Origin: Kordiimonadaceae bacterium
GTDB lineage: Bacteria > Pseudomonadota > Alphaproteobacteria > Sphingomonadales > Kordiimonadaceae
DNA: 64,000 bases
Reading direction: 5' to 3'
NCBI GenBank assembly: GCA_017640725.1
Contig: JAEPQB010000002.1
Location: 744,001 to 808,000 of the forward strand
Shown piece after piece: positions 43,875 through 52,153 of this stretch (position 1 is its first letter; each line of letters begins with the position of its first letter). Both the position numbers and the translations under genes were made by a program. The notes below the pieces were generated by a model. The model was not told the DNA's origin and did no database searches. It worked only from the letters and a program-made list of their open reading frames with translations.

Positions 43875-45286
43875 AATCCAAATTAATGTCGCTACTCGCG
43901 GCCCTGAGCCTTTCAACGCTGGCTGTCCCAGCCATTGCGGAAGACGCCCACCCAAACATGCCATTTGGTGCCAAAGCACTAGATATCTACCGTACGGTGA
44001 TTGAGTTCAAGTCAACGGCTGAGCACGGGGAAACACCTGCAATGGCGCGCTATCTGGCGGACCAGTTTCGCGACGGCGGCTTTGCCGACGACGATATCTT
44101 TCTGTTTGAAATTGGCAACGCGGCGGGTTTGATCGTGCGTTATCACGGTGATGGCACTTCGGGAAAAGCACCGGTCAGCATTTCTGCCCATATGGACGTT
44201 GTGGAAGCTAACCCTGCGGATTGGGTTCGTGATCCCTTTAAACTGACAGAAGAAGACGGGTATTTTTTTGCCCGCGGCGCAGCCGATGACAAGCTTGGCG
44301 TGGTCGCCACAACTGTTGCCTTCTTGCGCTTGAAGGCGGAAGGCTGGGTGCCAAACCGTGACCTGATCATCGCTTTTTCAGGTGACGAAGAAACCGGCAT
44401 GCTGACAACGCGCGCGTTGGTGCAGGATCATTTGGCGCTGACAAATAGCGAATTTGTGCTCAATGCCGACAGTGGCGGCGCAACCCTGCCGGATGGCGGC
44501 GGACGCCCCGTCAGCTTCGCCATGCAAGCGGCTGAGAAGACCTACGCCACATGGCAGCTTACAATCACCAACCCAGGTGGACATTCAAGTCGTCCACGAA
44601 ATGACAATGCGATTTATGAACTGGCGGATGCCCTGATCAAAATTCGGGAATTCAAGTTTCCGGTGCGCGCCAATGAACTAACCCGCCGCTATTTCAAGTT
44701 TACAGGCGAGCGTACACCGGGACCAAAAGGTGAAGCCATGCAAGCGTTTGCCGCTGACCCAACCGACGCAGACGCCGTACAAGTTTTGCGCGCTGACCCA
44801 GGCATTGTTGGCACCACAGGCACAACCTGCGTGGCGACGATGCTCGCGGGTGGGCATGCAGAAAACGCACTGCCACAGTCTGCGACAGCAACTGTAAATT
44901 GCCGTATTTTCCCCGGTGAGGGGGTCGCCGCAACAGAAGCAACGCTGCGCGATGTGGTGGGCAATGACGCGGTTGAGTTTAACATGATCTCCAACCCGAC
45001 CGAAACCGACCCATCGCCCCTGCGAGAGGATGTGCTAGCCGCGCTCCAGAAGGCTGTGGACAACAAATTCCCGGGGCTGGAGATTGTGCCTTACATGTCG
45101 TCAGGCGGCACAGACGGCATGCATTTCCGCGCTGCGGGCATTCCAAGTTACGGCGTCAACGGGGGCTACAGCAAAGCGGGTGATACGTTCGCACACGGCC
45201 TGAACGAACGCATATTGCAGCAAAGCTTCTATGACAATCTGGCGCACTGGTATGTGCTTTTGAAAGCGATTGCTGGCGATAGTTAA
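43871..45286 (+). CDS. M20-family metallopeptidase
   Basis: A 471-residue zinc-dependent exopeptidase/deacylase of the M20/M25/M40 type. A signal peptide (SLLAALSLSTLAVPAIA) is present. The metal ligands and base are in SISAHMDVVEA, FARGAADDK and SGDEETG, and NPGGHSSRPRNDNA starts the dimerisation domain. The start is GTG 43871, overlapping the stop of the previous gene (GTGA) with AAGGA 7 nt upstream; ATG 43886 is an alternative. It would finish the degradation of peptides in the periplasm. Confidence 0.94.
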   Translation: MKSKLMSLLAALSLSTLAVPAIAEDAHPNMPFGAKALDIYRTVIEFKSTAEHGETPAMARYLADQFRDGGFADDDIFLFEIGNAAGLIVRYHGDGTSGKAPVSISAHMDVVEANPADWVRDPFKLTEEDGYFFARGAADDKLGVVATTVAFLRLKAEGWVPNRDLIIAFSGDEETGMLTTRALVQDHLALTNSEFVLNADSGGATLPDGGGRPVSFAMQAAEKTYATWQLTITNPGGHSSRPRNDNAIYELADALIKIREFKFPVRANELTRRYFKFTGERTPGPKGEAMQAFAADPTDADAVQVLRADPGIVGTTGTTCVATMLAGGHAENALPQSATATVNCRIFPGEGVAATEATLRDVVGNDAVEFNMISNPTETDPSPLREDVLAALQKAVDNKFPGLEIVPYMSSGGTDGMHFRAAGIPSYGVNGGYSKAGDTFAHGLNERILQQSFYDNLAHWYVLLKAIAGDS

Positions 45287-45292
45287 AAGCAT

Positions 45293-45318
45293 AAAAAAGG
45301 GGCGGCAGATGCCGCCCC
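45293..45318 (-). terminator. Intrinsic terminator after gene 45375-45605
   Basis: On the minus strand GGGGCGGC-ATCT-GCCGCCCC followed by TTTTTT, an 8-bp GC stem. It follows the three-gene XRE cluster and may also help to block reading from the M20 gene. Confidence 0.85.
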
Positions 45319-45374
45319 GAAGTATAATCACTCGGATAAAGTGATGGGTTCGTCTCTCGTTTTTGGGAAGCTCG

Positions 45375-45605
45375 TTAGTCAGTTGATTTCTGGATGCCGA
45401 GCAACTTGCGCCACATCGCGCATTCTTTCTGCATACCGTCCTTACCCGCCAGCATCATATTTGAAGCGAACCAGCCAGCGATAAGAATCGGCAGCATGGC
45501 CGACATCTTGTCTGAATCGCCAACAATCATGGATGTCGCGAGGATCATCGCGGCCCAGATGATGGCGTTAGCGATTGTTTTCTTTTTTTCAGTTTTTTCT
45601 GACAT
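45375..45605 (-). CDS. Small two-TM membrane protein
   Basis: A 76-residue protein with a charged start (MSEKTEKKKT), two hydrophobic segments (about 13-28 and 36-54) and a basic end. I do not recognise the family. It is the last gene of a three-gene minus-strand cluster with an XRE regulator and a larger membrane protein, and has its own terminator. Confidence 0.75.
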   Translation of the reverse strand: MSEKTEKKKTIANAIIWAAMILATSMIVGDSDKMSAMLPILIAGWFASNMMLAGKDGMQKECAMWRKLLGIQKSTD

Positions 45606-45659
45606 TTTTATCTCCTGTCGTGTCTCGGGCCATTGGCCCCTGGTGTTAGTGCTGGCGGC

Positions 45660-45866
45660 CTAGTCTTCCGCCAACGAAAATATGTCTTCTACCGGCACCT
45701 CAAACAGGCGCGCGATTTTGAGAGCGATCACTGTTGAGGGCACAAATTTGCCAACTTCGATGGTGCTGATTGTCTTGCGCGACACGCCGATAGCGACAGC
45801 TAATTCGCCCTGGCTCATGCGGTGCTCGGCGCGGTAGACCCGAATTCTGTTATCGAGCTTGCTCAC
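45660..45866 (-). CDS. XRE-family transcriptional regulator, single HTH
   Basis: A 68-residue Cro/CI-type HTH protein. RIRVYRAEHRMSQGELAVAIGVSRKTISTIEVGKFVPSTVIALKIARLF covers the five-helix domain, with EVPVEDIF at the end as in compact YgzD/YozG-type regulators. The start is GTG, overlapping the stop of the upstream membrane-protein gene (GTGA). Such minimal HTH proteins commonly control the membrane protein encoded next to them. Confidence 0.93.
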   Translation of the reverse strand: MSKLDNRIRVYRAEHRMSQGELAVAIGVSRKTISTIEVGKFVPSTVIALKIARLFEVPVEDIFSLAED

Positions 45867-46351
45867 GCATCTTCCTCCTCAGCGAAGTCGTCTTCGTCGT
45901 CTTCCAGGTTGTCGAGGAAAAAGGATAAGCTGGCGACACCCAAGTTGAACGCCAGCAGCGCTGGAACGATAACTGCGGCAGGCCAATCAACAGCCTCTTT
46001 TTCCAACAGCACGTTCAATACGATCAACAGAATGAAGCTACCGGTAAAGGCGCGCATGGCTGCTTTCTGGAAGGAACTGGTGAGGAACCCCTCCGGCTCA
46101 TCACAAGTGCTAACAAAACTGCGCTTGCGCCGATACACCTGGAAGGTGATGGGACCAACCAGAATGATAATCAAAATAGCGATAGCCTTCTCTGCGTATT
46201 TCAACGCGCCCGGCAATTCGCCTGCTGCAGACTGCTCAAATGCGGTTAACGCAAACAGCAGGGCCAGCAAGAACATGCCAATCGCAGACCGGTTCAAAAA
46301 GCGATCATAAAGCTGGGCCATTGGCTCTGGTGCTTTGTCTTCACTCATCAT
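45863..46351 (-). CDS. Multi-TM membrane protein paired with XRE regulator
   Basis: A 162-residue protein with about four hydrophobic helices (near 23-40, 51-68, 94-110 and 122-145) and a very acidic C-terminus (NLEDDEDDFAEEEDA). I do not recognise it. It is first in the cluster, translationally coupled to the XRE gene. An acidic cytoplasmic tail next to a DNA-binding regulator could be how the membrane protein sequesters or signals to it; this is speculation. Confidence 0.8.
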   Translation of the reverse strand: MMSEDKAPEPMAQLYDRFLNRSAIGMFLLALLFALTAFEQSAAGELPGALKYAEKAIAILIIILVGPITFQVYRRKRSFVSTCDEPEGFLTSSFQKAAMRAFTGSFILLIVLNVLLEKEAVDWPAAVIVPALLAFNLGVASLSFFLDNLEDDEDDFAEEEDA

Positions 46352-46548
46352 TCTTCCTTTGTCACAAACTTACCAAAAAGGAACCTTAACAGGTCTTTTT
46401 GATACCTTGAGGTTACATATAGGGAAGTAAATGTGCCCCGTCAAGGGGATTTAAATTCAAAGCCAAGAAAGTGTGGAGCCAGTTAAACACTGGCGGCACT
46501 GCGCCCGTGCTCTTGCGGTACGTTTCACGCAAGTCGCCGACGCCTGCC

Positions 46549-46573
46549 GCCGGCTGCCGGCTGCCGGCTGCCG
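46549..46573. repeat. Heptanucleotide tandem repeat GCCGGCT x 3.6
   Basis: 25 nt of period 7 in the intergenic region 46352-46604. Bases at i and i+7 agree throughout 46549-46573. Otherwise that gap holds no visible gene. Confidence 0.85.
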
Positions 46574-46604
46574 CGGAAGTCTAATGAAAGCAGTATGATT
46601 GATG

Positions 46605-46943
46605 TCAGGCCTGTTCGGCTCTCTGCAAATACTCAGTGCCCCATTCCCGCAAAGAATGGATAACGGGTTCCAGTGTCTTGCCGTACGCAGTCATTGAGTA
46701 TTCGACTTTTGGGGGTACCTCTGGATACACCTTCCGCAATACCAGGTTATCTGCTTCCAGTTCCCGCAACTGCTTGGTCAGCATGCGCTGTGTTATCTCT
46801 GGCATAACGCGGCGCAATTCATTGAAGCGCATTGTTTCGGACAGAAGATGGTAAAGGATGACCCCTTTCCACTTGCCGCCAATAACTTCCAGGGCCGCTT
46901 CAACAGGGCAACCCTGATTGCAATCATAGCTAGCGTGAACCAT
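46605..46943 (-). CDS. HxlR-family transcriptional regulator
   Basis: A 112-residue winged-HTH regulator: CNQGCPVEAALEVIGGKWKGVILYHLLSETMRFNELRRVMPEITQRMLTKQLRELEADNLV is the family core. The N-terminal cysteines (in CNQGCPVE) are typical of redox- or quinone-sensing HxlR proteins. ATG 46943 follows TGGAGCTGTCG. Divergent from the nitroreductase gene at 47069, it very likely controls that gene in response to electrophiles, by analogy to related pairs. Confidence 0.95.
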   Translation of the reverse strand: MVHASYDCNQGCPVEAALEVIGGKWKGVILYHLLSETMRFNELRRVMPEITQRMLTKQLRELEADNLVLRKVYPEVPPKVEYSMTAYGKTLEPVIHSLREWGTEYLQRAEQA

Positions 46944-46955
46944 CGACAGCTCCAA

Positions 46956-46975
46956 TAGTATACAAATGGGTACTA
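46956..46975. promoter_or_regulatory. Inverted repeat in HxlR/nitroreductase intergenic region
   Basis: TAGTA (46956-46960) and TACTA (46971-46975) face each other across 10 nt. GTAC and ATAC words follow further on. A candidate HxlR operator between the two divergent starts. Confidence 0.4.
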
Positions 46976-47068
46976 CATATCAAAATTGTGCGTACTTACA
47001 TACATAGCTTGTGCAGCTTATATCCCCTGCAGAGATAAATCGATCAAGTATTTTTACAGGAGATATCC

Positions 47069-47725
47069 ATGAGCCATCCCATCACTGAAGACCTTCGCTG
47101 GCGATACACCACGAAGAAATATGACCCCGACAGAAAGATCCCTCAGAAGGATCTGGATGTGCTATTTGAGGCCATGCGCCTCTCGCCGTCGTCGATCAAT
47201 TCCCAGCCCTGGAAATTCATTGTCATCGAGAGCGACGAGGCAAAAGAACGGATGAGCCGCACCTTTGCCAACATGTACCAGTTTAATCAGCCCCATGTTT
47301 TTGACAGCTCGCACATCATTCTGCTGGCTCACAACCCACACTATACTCGCGAGGATTATGCCGAGGTTGTCGACAATGGCATTGCGGACAAGCGCACCAA
47401 GCCTGCCGACAGGGAACGGGCGTTTGGCGGCTTTGTTTTTGCGGAACTAAACACGGATGAAACCGGATTTAATGGCAACTGGACCAAAGCCCAGACTTAT
47501 ATTGCGCTTGGCAATACGCTGCACACGCTTGCGCGGCTGCGGATTGACTCCACACCGATGGAAGGTGTTGATTCCGACTTAATCCAGGAAGAATTCAAAG
47601 AAGAGCTCGATGGGTATCAATGTGAAGTCGCCCTGGCTATCGGCTATCACCATGCAGAAGAAGACTATAACGCAGCGCTTCCCAAATCACGGCGCAGCTT
47701 GGAAAGCGTTTTGGTCCGCATTTAA
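47069..47725 (+). CDS. NfsB-like NAD(P)H nitroreductase
   Basis: A 218-residue FMN-dependent nitroreductase. RYTTKKYDPDRKIP, LSPSSINSQPWKFIVIES and the C-terminal EVALAIGYHHAEEDYNAALPKSRRSLESV match the oxygen-insensitive NfsB type. It reduces nitro-compounds and quinones. Ribosome site AGGAGATATCC precedes the ATG. It is paired with a divergent HxlR regulator. Confidence 0.93.
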   Translation: MSHPITEDLRWRYTTKKYDPDRKIPQKDLDVLFEAMRLSPSSINSQPWKFIVIESDEAKERMSRTFANMYQFNQPHVFDSSHIILLAHNPHYTREDYAEVVDNGIADKRTKPADRERAFGGFVFAELNTDETGFNGNWTKAQTYIALGNTLHTLARLRIDSTPMEGVDSDLIQEEFKEELDGYQCEVALAIGYHHAEEDYNAALPKSRRSLESVLVRI

Positions 47726-48245
47726 GGCGCGACCACAGCAATAATTTCCAGACACGAACCTGCATCGGCGCCCATGGCGGCCCGCAATATGAATTCTCGA
47801 AGCATATCTGTGGGCCGCGAGCCATGCTCACGCGCAAGAAATAAAAAAGTAACAGACCTGGCGCATGAGAATCGGACTTGCCTTAACGGCGGTATCAGGG
47901 GCACTGAAGCCTCTGCCGCTGCGGCTTCCATAAAAGTTAATCAATCGCCCAAATGGTGCACAAAATCCGGACCTTTCGGTGCAACTTCTAGCCCTGACCA
48001 ACTGGTGCGACACAAATTCTAATCTTGCGCCTCAAAGAGGCCTAAAAGTCTATTTTTTCCAATTATTGAGAAATTTTTTACGTTTTCACGGAATCGTGTG
48101 TGACATTTAGAAAAATTTTTCTACTTAATACCATAATATCTTCTCGTTTGTAGGACTTGGTTCCACAAGCTATTTGTAGCAGCGTTGAAGGGCTTCCCAT
48201 GAGCTTTGCTTTTGGATGAACGGGTGGCCCAAAGGAGACAGGGCC
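47726..48245. other. Gene-free region upstream of the cys operon
   Basis: About 520 bp with no convincing gene. The second half is AT-rich and carries the 16-bp palindrome at 48108-48123 and a GCCTC-AAA-GAGGC hairpin (48029-48041). A minus-strand frame of 69 codons (47722-47931) has no recognisable family. The cys operon promoter must lie here. Confidence 0.6.
48108..48123. promoter_or_regulatory. 16-bp perfect palindrome TAGAAAAATTTTTCTA
   Basis: A perfect palindrome 122 bp before the cysG start, in the AT-rich region. It could be a regulator site for sulfate-assimilation control, or a simple AT palindrome. Confidence 0.45.
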
Positions 48246-49664
48246 ATGAGTAACATTCCGGTTTATCTGACCGCAGAAAAGCATCACCTCTTGCTGGTTG
48301 GCGCAACGTCAGCCGCGATGGCAAAGCTGGCGCTCTTTATGAACACGGGCGTGCGCATTACGCTGGTGGGCCTTGGCACTATTGAAGCCGCTACCGCAGC
48401 TGGCCTTTCGCCAGAGCAAACCGGTGTCGACACGCTGTCCATCCACGACCGCCCCTTCGCCCAAGATGACCTGAACGAGAAAACGCTCGTTTATATCGGT
48501 GTCGAAGACGACATCACCGAAGAACGCATCTTACGCCTTGCAAATGCCCGCAAAATGCCGGTCAACGTGATCGACAAGCCCGCGAAATCCAATTTTATCA
48601 CACCGGCGCAATTTACCCGCGGGCCACTTCAAGTGGCTTTTTCCTCCGGCGGGGTTGCGCCGGTGTTTGTGCGCCGCCTGCGCAGCAGCCTTGAGCGCAT
48701 CTTGCCCCCTTCATTGGGTGTTCTGGCGGATGCCGCCGGCAATGTGCGCGGTAAAATCAAATCCATCATCCCGGATGGCACCCGCCGACGCCTGTTCTGG
48801 GACCGCTTGTATGACAATGCCGGCCTTTATGCCGACATGGAACAGTCTGAAGTAGAACGCCTGGTTGTCGAAGCCGCGAAAAACCACCGCGTGGGCGCCA
48901 CCACTGGCCAGGTACAGCTGGTTGGTGCAGGACCCGGCGACCCGGACCTGCTGACGATCAAAGCGCACCGCGCGCTGCAGCAAGCTGACGTTATTGTTTA
49001 TGATCGGCTTGTGAGCCGCGATGTGTTGGCACTTGCGCGCCGCGACGCAGACCTGGTGTTTGTTGGCAAGCGTGAAGGCGAACACGGTGTCGGCCAGGAA
49101 GGCATCCACAAAATTTTGGTTGAAGAAGCCCTTAAGGGTAAACGTGTTGTGCGCCTAAAAGGCGGTGACCCCATGCTGTTTGCCCGTGCAGGCGAAGAAC
49201 TGGATGCCCTTCGTGAACACGACATACATACGGAGGTGGTGCCTGGCATCAGTGCCTTTCAAGGAATAGCGGCATCGACACAAATCCCGATGACTGACCG
49301 AGAGTATAGCTCAAGCCTCACTCTCGTGACCGGCCACCTGAAGGACGGTGCGTTCAAAGACTGGGCGCGACTTGCCGGCGAAGGGCAAACGCTCGCGGTT
49401 TACATGGGTGTGCGCGGCGCACCGAAAATTTCCGCCGGGTTGATCGGCGAAGGCGTGAAAGGCAGCACCCCAGTTGCGGTTGTTGAAAACGGCACCCGCG
49501 CCAACGAGCGCCGTTTTTACGGCACGCTCAGCACGCTGCCTGAACTCGTGAAAGAAAATGCGGTCAAGAGCCCTGCCCTGTTGCTTATCGGCGATGTGGT
49601 CAAGAACGCGCGTGACCTGAACTTAGACAAATACCTGCCGCTTTTGCAGGCAGAAGCCGTTTAA
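48246..49664 (+). CDS. cysG: Siroheme synthase (dehydrogenase/ferrochelatase + uroporphyrinogen methyltransferase)
   Basis: A 472-residue bifunctional protein. The N-terminal half (about 1-205) is the NAD-dependent precorrin-2 dehydrogenase/sirohydrochlorin ferrochelatase domain, with a degraded G-rich loop (LLVGATSAAMAKL). The C-terminal half (about 215-470) is the SAM-dependent uroporphyrinogen III methyltransferase with VQLVGAGPGDPDLLTIKAHRAL and VVRLKGGDPMLFARAGEEL. Together they make siroheme for the sulfite reductase encoded two genes later. AAAGGAG precedes ATG 48246. First gene of the cys operon. Confidence 0.96.
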   Translation: MSNIPVYLTAEKHHLLLVGATSAAMAKLALFMNTGVRITLVGLGTIEAATAAGLSPEQTGVDTLSIHDRPFAQDDLNEKTLVYIGVEDDITEERILRLANARKMPVNVIDKPAKSNFITPAQFTRGPLQVAFSSGGVAPVFVRRLRSSLERILPPSLGVLADAAGNVRGKIKSIIPDGTRRRLFWDRLYDNAGLYADMEQSEVERLVVEAAKNHRVGATTGQVQLVGAGPGDPDLLTIKAHRALQQADVIVYDRLVSRDVLALARRDADLVFVGKREGEHGVGQEGIHKILVEEALKGKRVVRLKGGDPMLFARAGEELDALREHDIHTEVVPGISAFQGIAASTQIPMTDREYSSSLTLVTGHLKDGAFKDWARLAGEGQTLAVYMGVRGAPKISAGLIGEGVKGSTPVAVVENGTRANERRFYGTLSTLPELVKENAVKSPALLLIGDVVKNARDLNLDKYLPLLQAEAV

Positions 49665-49675
49665 CGGAGAGAGAA

Positions 49676-49996
49676 ATGGCGAAGAAAATCACAGGACCCC
49701 AACTTATTCTTGCGAACCGTCTGGACGATGGCCGCGCTGTTTTTCTGACAGCTGCCGGTGCATGGTCCAAGCAGGTCGCAGAAGCCGCGGTTGCGAACAG
49801 TGAAGAAGAGCTGACTGGCCTTCTGAGCGTTGCGCAAGCAGCTGAAGTTTCCAATCAGGTTGTTAGCGTTACGCCTGTCGCTGCTGACGTGAGCGGCGAC
49901 GCGGTCGCACCTGCCCATATCAAATTTGCCATGCAGTCCAAAGGCCCGAGTGTTCGGTCGGACCTTGGTTACCAAGTTTCCCCAAACTGGGAGTAG
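49676..49996 (+). CDS. DUF2849 family protein
   Basis: A 106-residue protein, with PQLILANRLDDGRAVFLTAAGAW at the start and a basic, polar end. The DUF2849 family is found almost only between cysG and cysI in Alphaproteobacteria, suggesting a helper role for siroheme or sulfite reductase. It lies 11 nt after cysG and 5 nt before cysI. Confidence 0.92.
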   Translation: MAKKITGPQLILANRLDDGRAVFLTAAGAWSKQVAEAAVANSEEELTGLLSVAQAAEVSNQVVSVTPVAADVSGDAVAPAHIKFAMQSKGPSVRSDLGYQVSPNWE

Positions 49997-50001
49997 TAAA
50001 C

Positions 50002-51657
50002 ATGTACGCGTACGATACTTTTGATCATGCCATGGTAAACGCTCGCGTCGCGGAATTCCGCGATCAGGTCGAGCGCCGCATGACTGGTGAACTGACAGAG
50101 GAAGAGTTCCGGCCGCTGCGCCTGATGAACGGCCTTTACCTGCAACTGCATGCCTACATGCTGCGGGTTGCGATCCCTTATGGCACTTTGTCCGCGGACC
50201 AGATGCGCAAGCTGGCGCACATTGCCCGCAAGTATGACAAGGGCTATGGCCATTTCACAACGCGCCAGAACATCCAGTACAACTGGCCAAAATTGTCCGA
50301 AACCCCCGACATTCTGCAGGAACTCGCTGATGTTGAGATGCACGCTGTGCAGACGTCTGGCAACTGTATCCGCAACGTGACGACGGACCAGTTCGCTGGC
50401 GCGACGGCTGATGAAGTAGCTGACCCTCGGCCCTATGCAGAGCTTATCCGCCAATGGTCATCTTTTCACCCTGAGTTTTCGTTCCTGCCGCGCAAGTTCA
50501 AAATTGCAATCACAGGAGCAAAAACAGACCGTGCTGCCATCAAATGGCATGACATCGGCCTTGTAGTGAAAGAAAACGACGAAGGCGAGATCGGTTTTGA
50601 AGTGCTGGCAGGTGGCGGCATGGGCCGAACGCCTGTAATAGCCAAAACCGTGCGCGACTTTTTGCCGGTTCAGGATTTGCTCAGCTATCTGGAAGCGATG
50701 CTGCGGGTCTACAATGAACAAGGCCGCCGCGATAACAAGTATAAAGCTCGCATCAAGATTTTGGTGGAAGCCATGGGTGTTGAAGAATATGCCCGTCAGG
50801 TGGAAGCCGAATGGGAAAAAATTCGCCACATTCCGATTGATGTGCCGGAAGAAGAAGTGGCCCGCATTAAAGCATTTTTTGCGCCGCCGCCGCTTGCGGT
50901 TCTCGCGGATGATGTTCCTGCGGTCGACGAGCTAGCAGGCAAGAATTTCATCTTTAAGGCCTGGCTTGCAAACAATACCGGCGCACACAAGGTGCCTGGT
51001 TACGCAAATGTCACCATCTCCCTCAAGCCGCATGGCGGCATCCCAGGGGATGCGTCTGACGAACAAATGGACCTTGTTGCTGACCTGGCCGACACCTACA
51101 GCCAGAGCGAGATCCGCGTGAGCCATGAGCAAAATCTGATCCTGCCGCACGTAGCGAAAAAGGATCTGCCGGAACTGTGGCAGAAACTGGATGAAGCGGG
51201 TCTTGGTACGCCAAACGCCGGATTGCTGACCGATATTATCGCGTGCCCTGGCCTCGATTATTGTTCGCTCGCAAATACACGCTCGATCCCTATCGCGCAA
51301 ACCATCACAGAGCGCTTCGACGATATGAAGCGCCTGATGGATATTGGTCCGCTGAAGATCAAAATCTCGGGCTGTATCAACAGTTGTGGTCACCACCATG
51401 CTGGCCACATCGGCATTCTGGGTGTGGATCGCAAAGGCACCGAGAACTACCAGATTCTACTCGGCGGCTCCGGCGGGGAAGATGCGTCCAAAGCAGCCAT
51501 TCTTGGACCGGGGTTTGACGAAGACGGCATTGTTGATGCGGTTGAAAAAGTGGTCGCTGTTTATCTTGGCGAGCGCGAAGAAGGCGAAGAATTCTTGGCA
51601 GCCTACAGACGGCTTGGCCCAGACACATTCAAGGAGGCGGTTTATGGCGCTCATTAA
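50002..51657 (+). CDS. cysI: Sulfite reductase hemoprotein subunit
   Basis: A 551-residue nitrite/sulfite reductase. It has the two-fold ferrite-reductase layout, with GHFTTRQNIQYNWP in the first half and the siroheme/4Fe-4S cysteines as C-x5-C (CPGLDYC) and C-x3-C (CINSC) in the second. It reduces sulfite to sulfide with six electrons. No cysJ flavoprotein gene is present; the electron donor is presumably ferredoxin or another reductase. The next gene overlaps its end by 14 nt. Confidence 0.95.
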   Translation: MYAYDTFDHAMVNARVAEFRDQVERRMTGELTEEEFRPLRLMNGLYLQLHAYMLRVAIPYGTLSADQMRKLAHIARKYDKGYGHFTTRQNIQYNWPKLSETPDILQELADVEMHAVQTSGNCIRNVTTDQFAGATADEVADPRPYAELIRQWSSFHPEFSFLPRKFKIAITGAKTDRAAIKWHDIGLVVKENDEGEIGFEVLAGGGMGRTPVIAKTVRDFLPVQDLLSYLEAMLRVYNEQGRRDNKYKARIKILVEAMGVEEYARQVEAEWEKIRHIPIDVPEEEVARIKAFFAPPPLAVLADDVPAVDELAGKNFIFKAWLANNTGAHKVPGYANVTISLKPHGGIPGDASDEQMDLVADLADTYSQSEIRVSHEQNLILPHVAKKDLPELWQKLDEAGLGTPNAGLLTDIIACPGLDYCSLANTRSIPIAQTITERFDDMKRLMDIGPLKIKISGCINSCGHHHAGHIGILGVDRKGTENYQILLGGSGGEDASKAAILGPGFDEDGIVDAVEKVVAVYLGEREEGEEFLAAYRRLGPDTFKEAVYGAH

Positions 51658-52153
51658 TCTGACAGGCATTCAGCCCACTGAGTTTGAGGTATTAGCGGAC
51701 GACGCAAGCCCGAGCGAAGGCGCAACAGTTGCTGTGCCGCTTGCCCGGCTTTTGGAAGCCGAAGAAGCTTTCTTCAAGTCAGCGGGTAGCGTTGGTGCCA
51801 TTATCGACACTGAAACTTCGTACGACGCCCTTGCCGCCGTCGCAGACAAAATTGCGTTTGCGGTGATTGATTTCCCGGCATTTGGCGATGGCCGTGGCTT
51901 TTCGCTCGCGGTTCGTCTGCGCAAAGATTACGCCTTCAAAGGCGAAATCCGGGCTGTTGGTCCAGTCATCCCAGACCAAGCACTCTTTTTGCTGCGCGCA
52001 GGCTTCGATACCGTGGATGCAGCAGACGAGCGCAAAGCCGCTTTTGAAGCAGCTCTTGAGCGCTTTCCTGCATTTTACCAGACCGATTTTGGCGGTCAGG
52101 TATCGGTTGCACACACCCGTCATTCAGCAGAGGGGCAAAGGAAAGCTTCGTGA
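51644..52153 (+). CDS. DUF934 family protein
   Basis: A 169-residue protein with the DUF934 core: FAVIDFPAFGDGRGFSLAVRLRKDYAFKGEIRAVGPVIPDQALFLLRAGFD. It is a constant neighbour of cysI/cysH in Alphaproteobacteria and is presumed to act in sulfite reduction. AAGGAGGCGG precedes ATG 51644. Its stop overlaps the GTG of cysH by 4 nt. Confidence 0.93.
   Translation: MALINLTGIQPTEFEVLADDASPSEGATVAVPLARLLEAEEAFFKSAGSVGAIIDTETSYDALAAVADKIAFAVIDFPAFGDGRGFSLAVRLRKDYAFKGEIRAVGPVIPDQALFLLRAGFDTVDAADERKAAFEAALERFPAFYQTDFGGQVSVAHTRHSAEGQRKAS

Noticed and set aside
46549-46573. Repeat considered as part of a CRISPR array
   Set aside because: The unit is 7 nt, contiguous and without spacers, and no cas gene is present in the window.
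48026-48058. GCCTC-AAA-GAGGC followed by a later T-run considered as a nitroreductase terminator
   Set aside because: The T-run starts about 10 nt after the stem and the gene ends 300 nt upstream, so the fit is poor.
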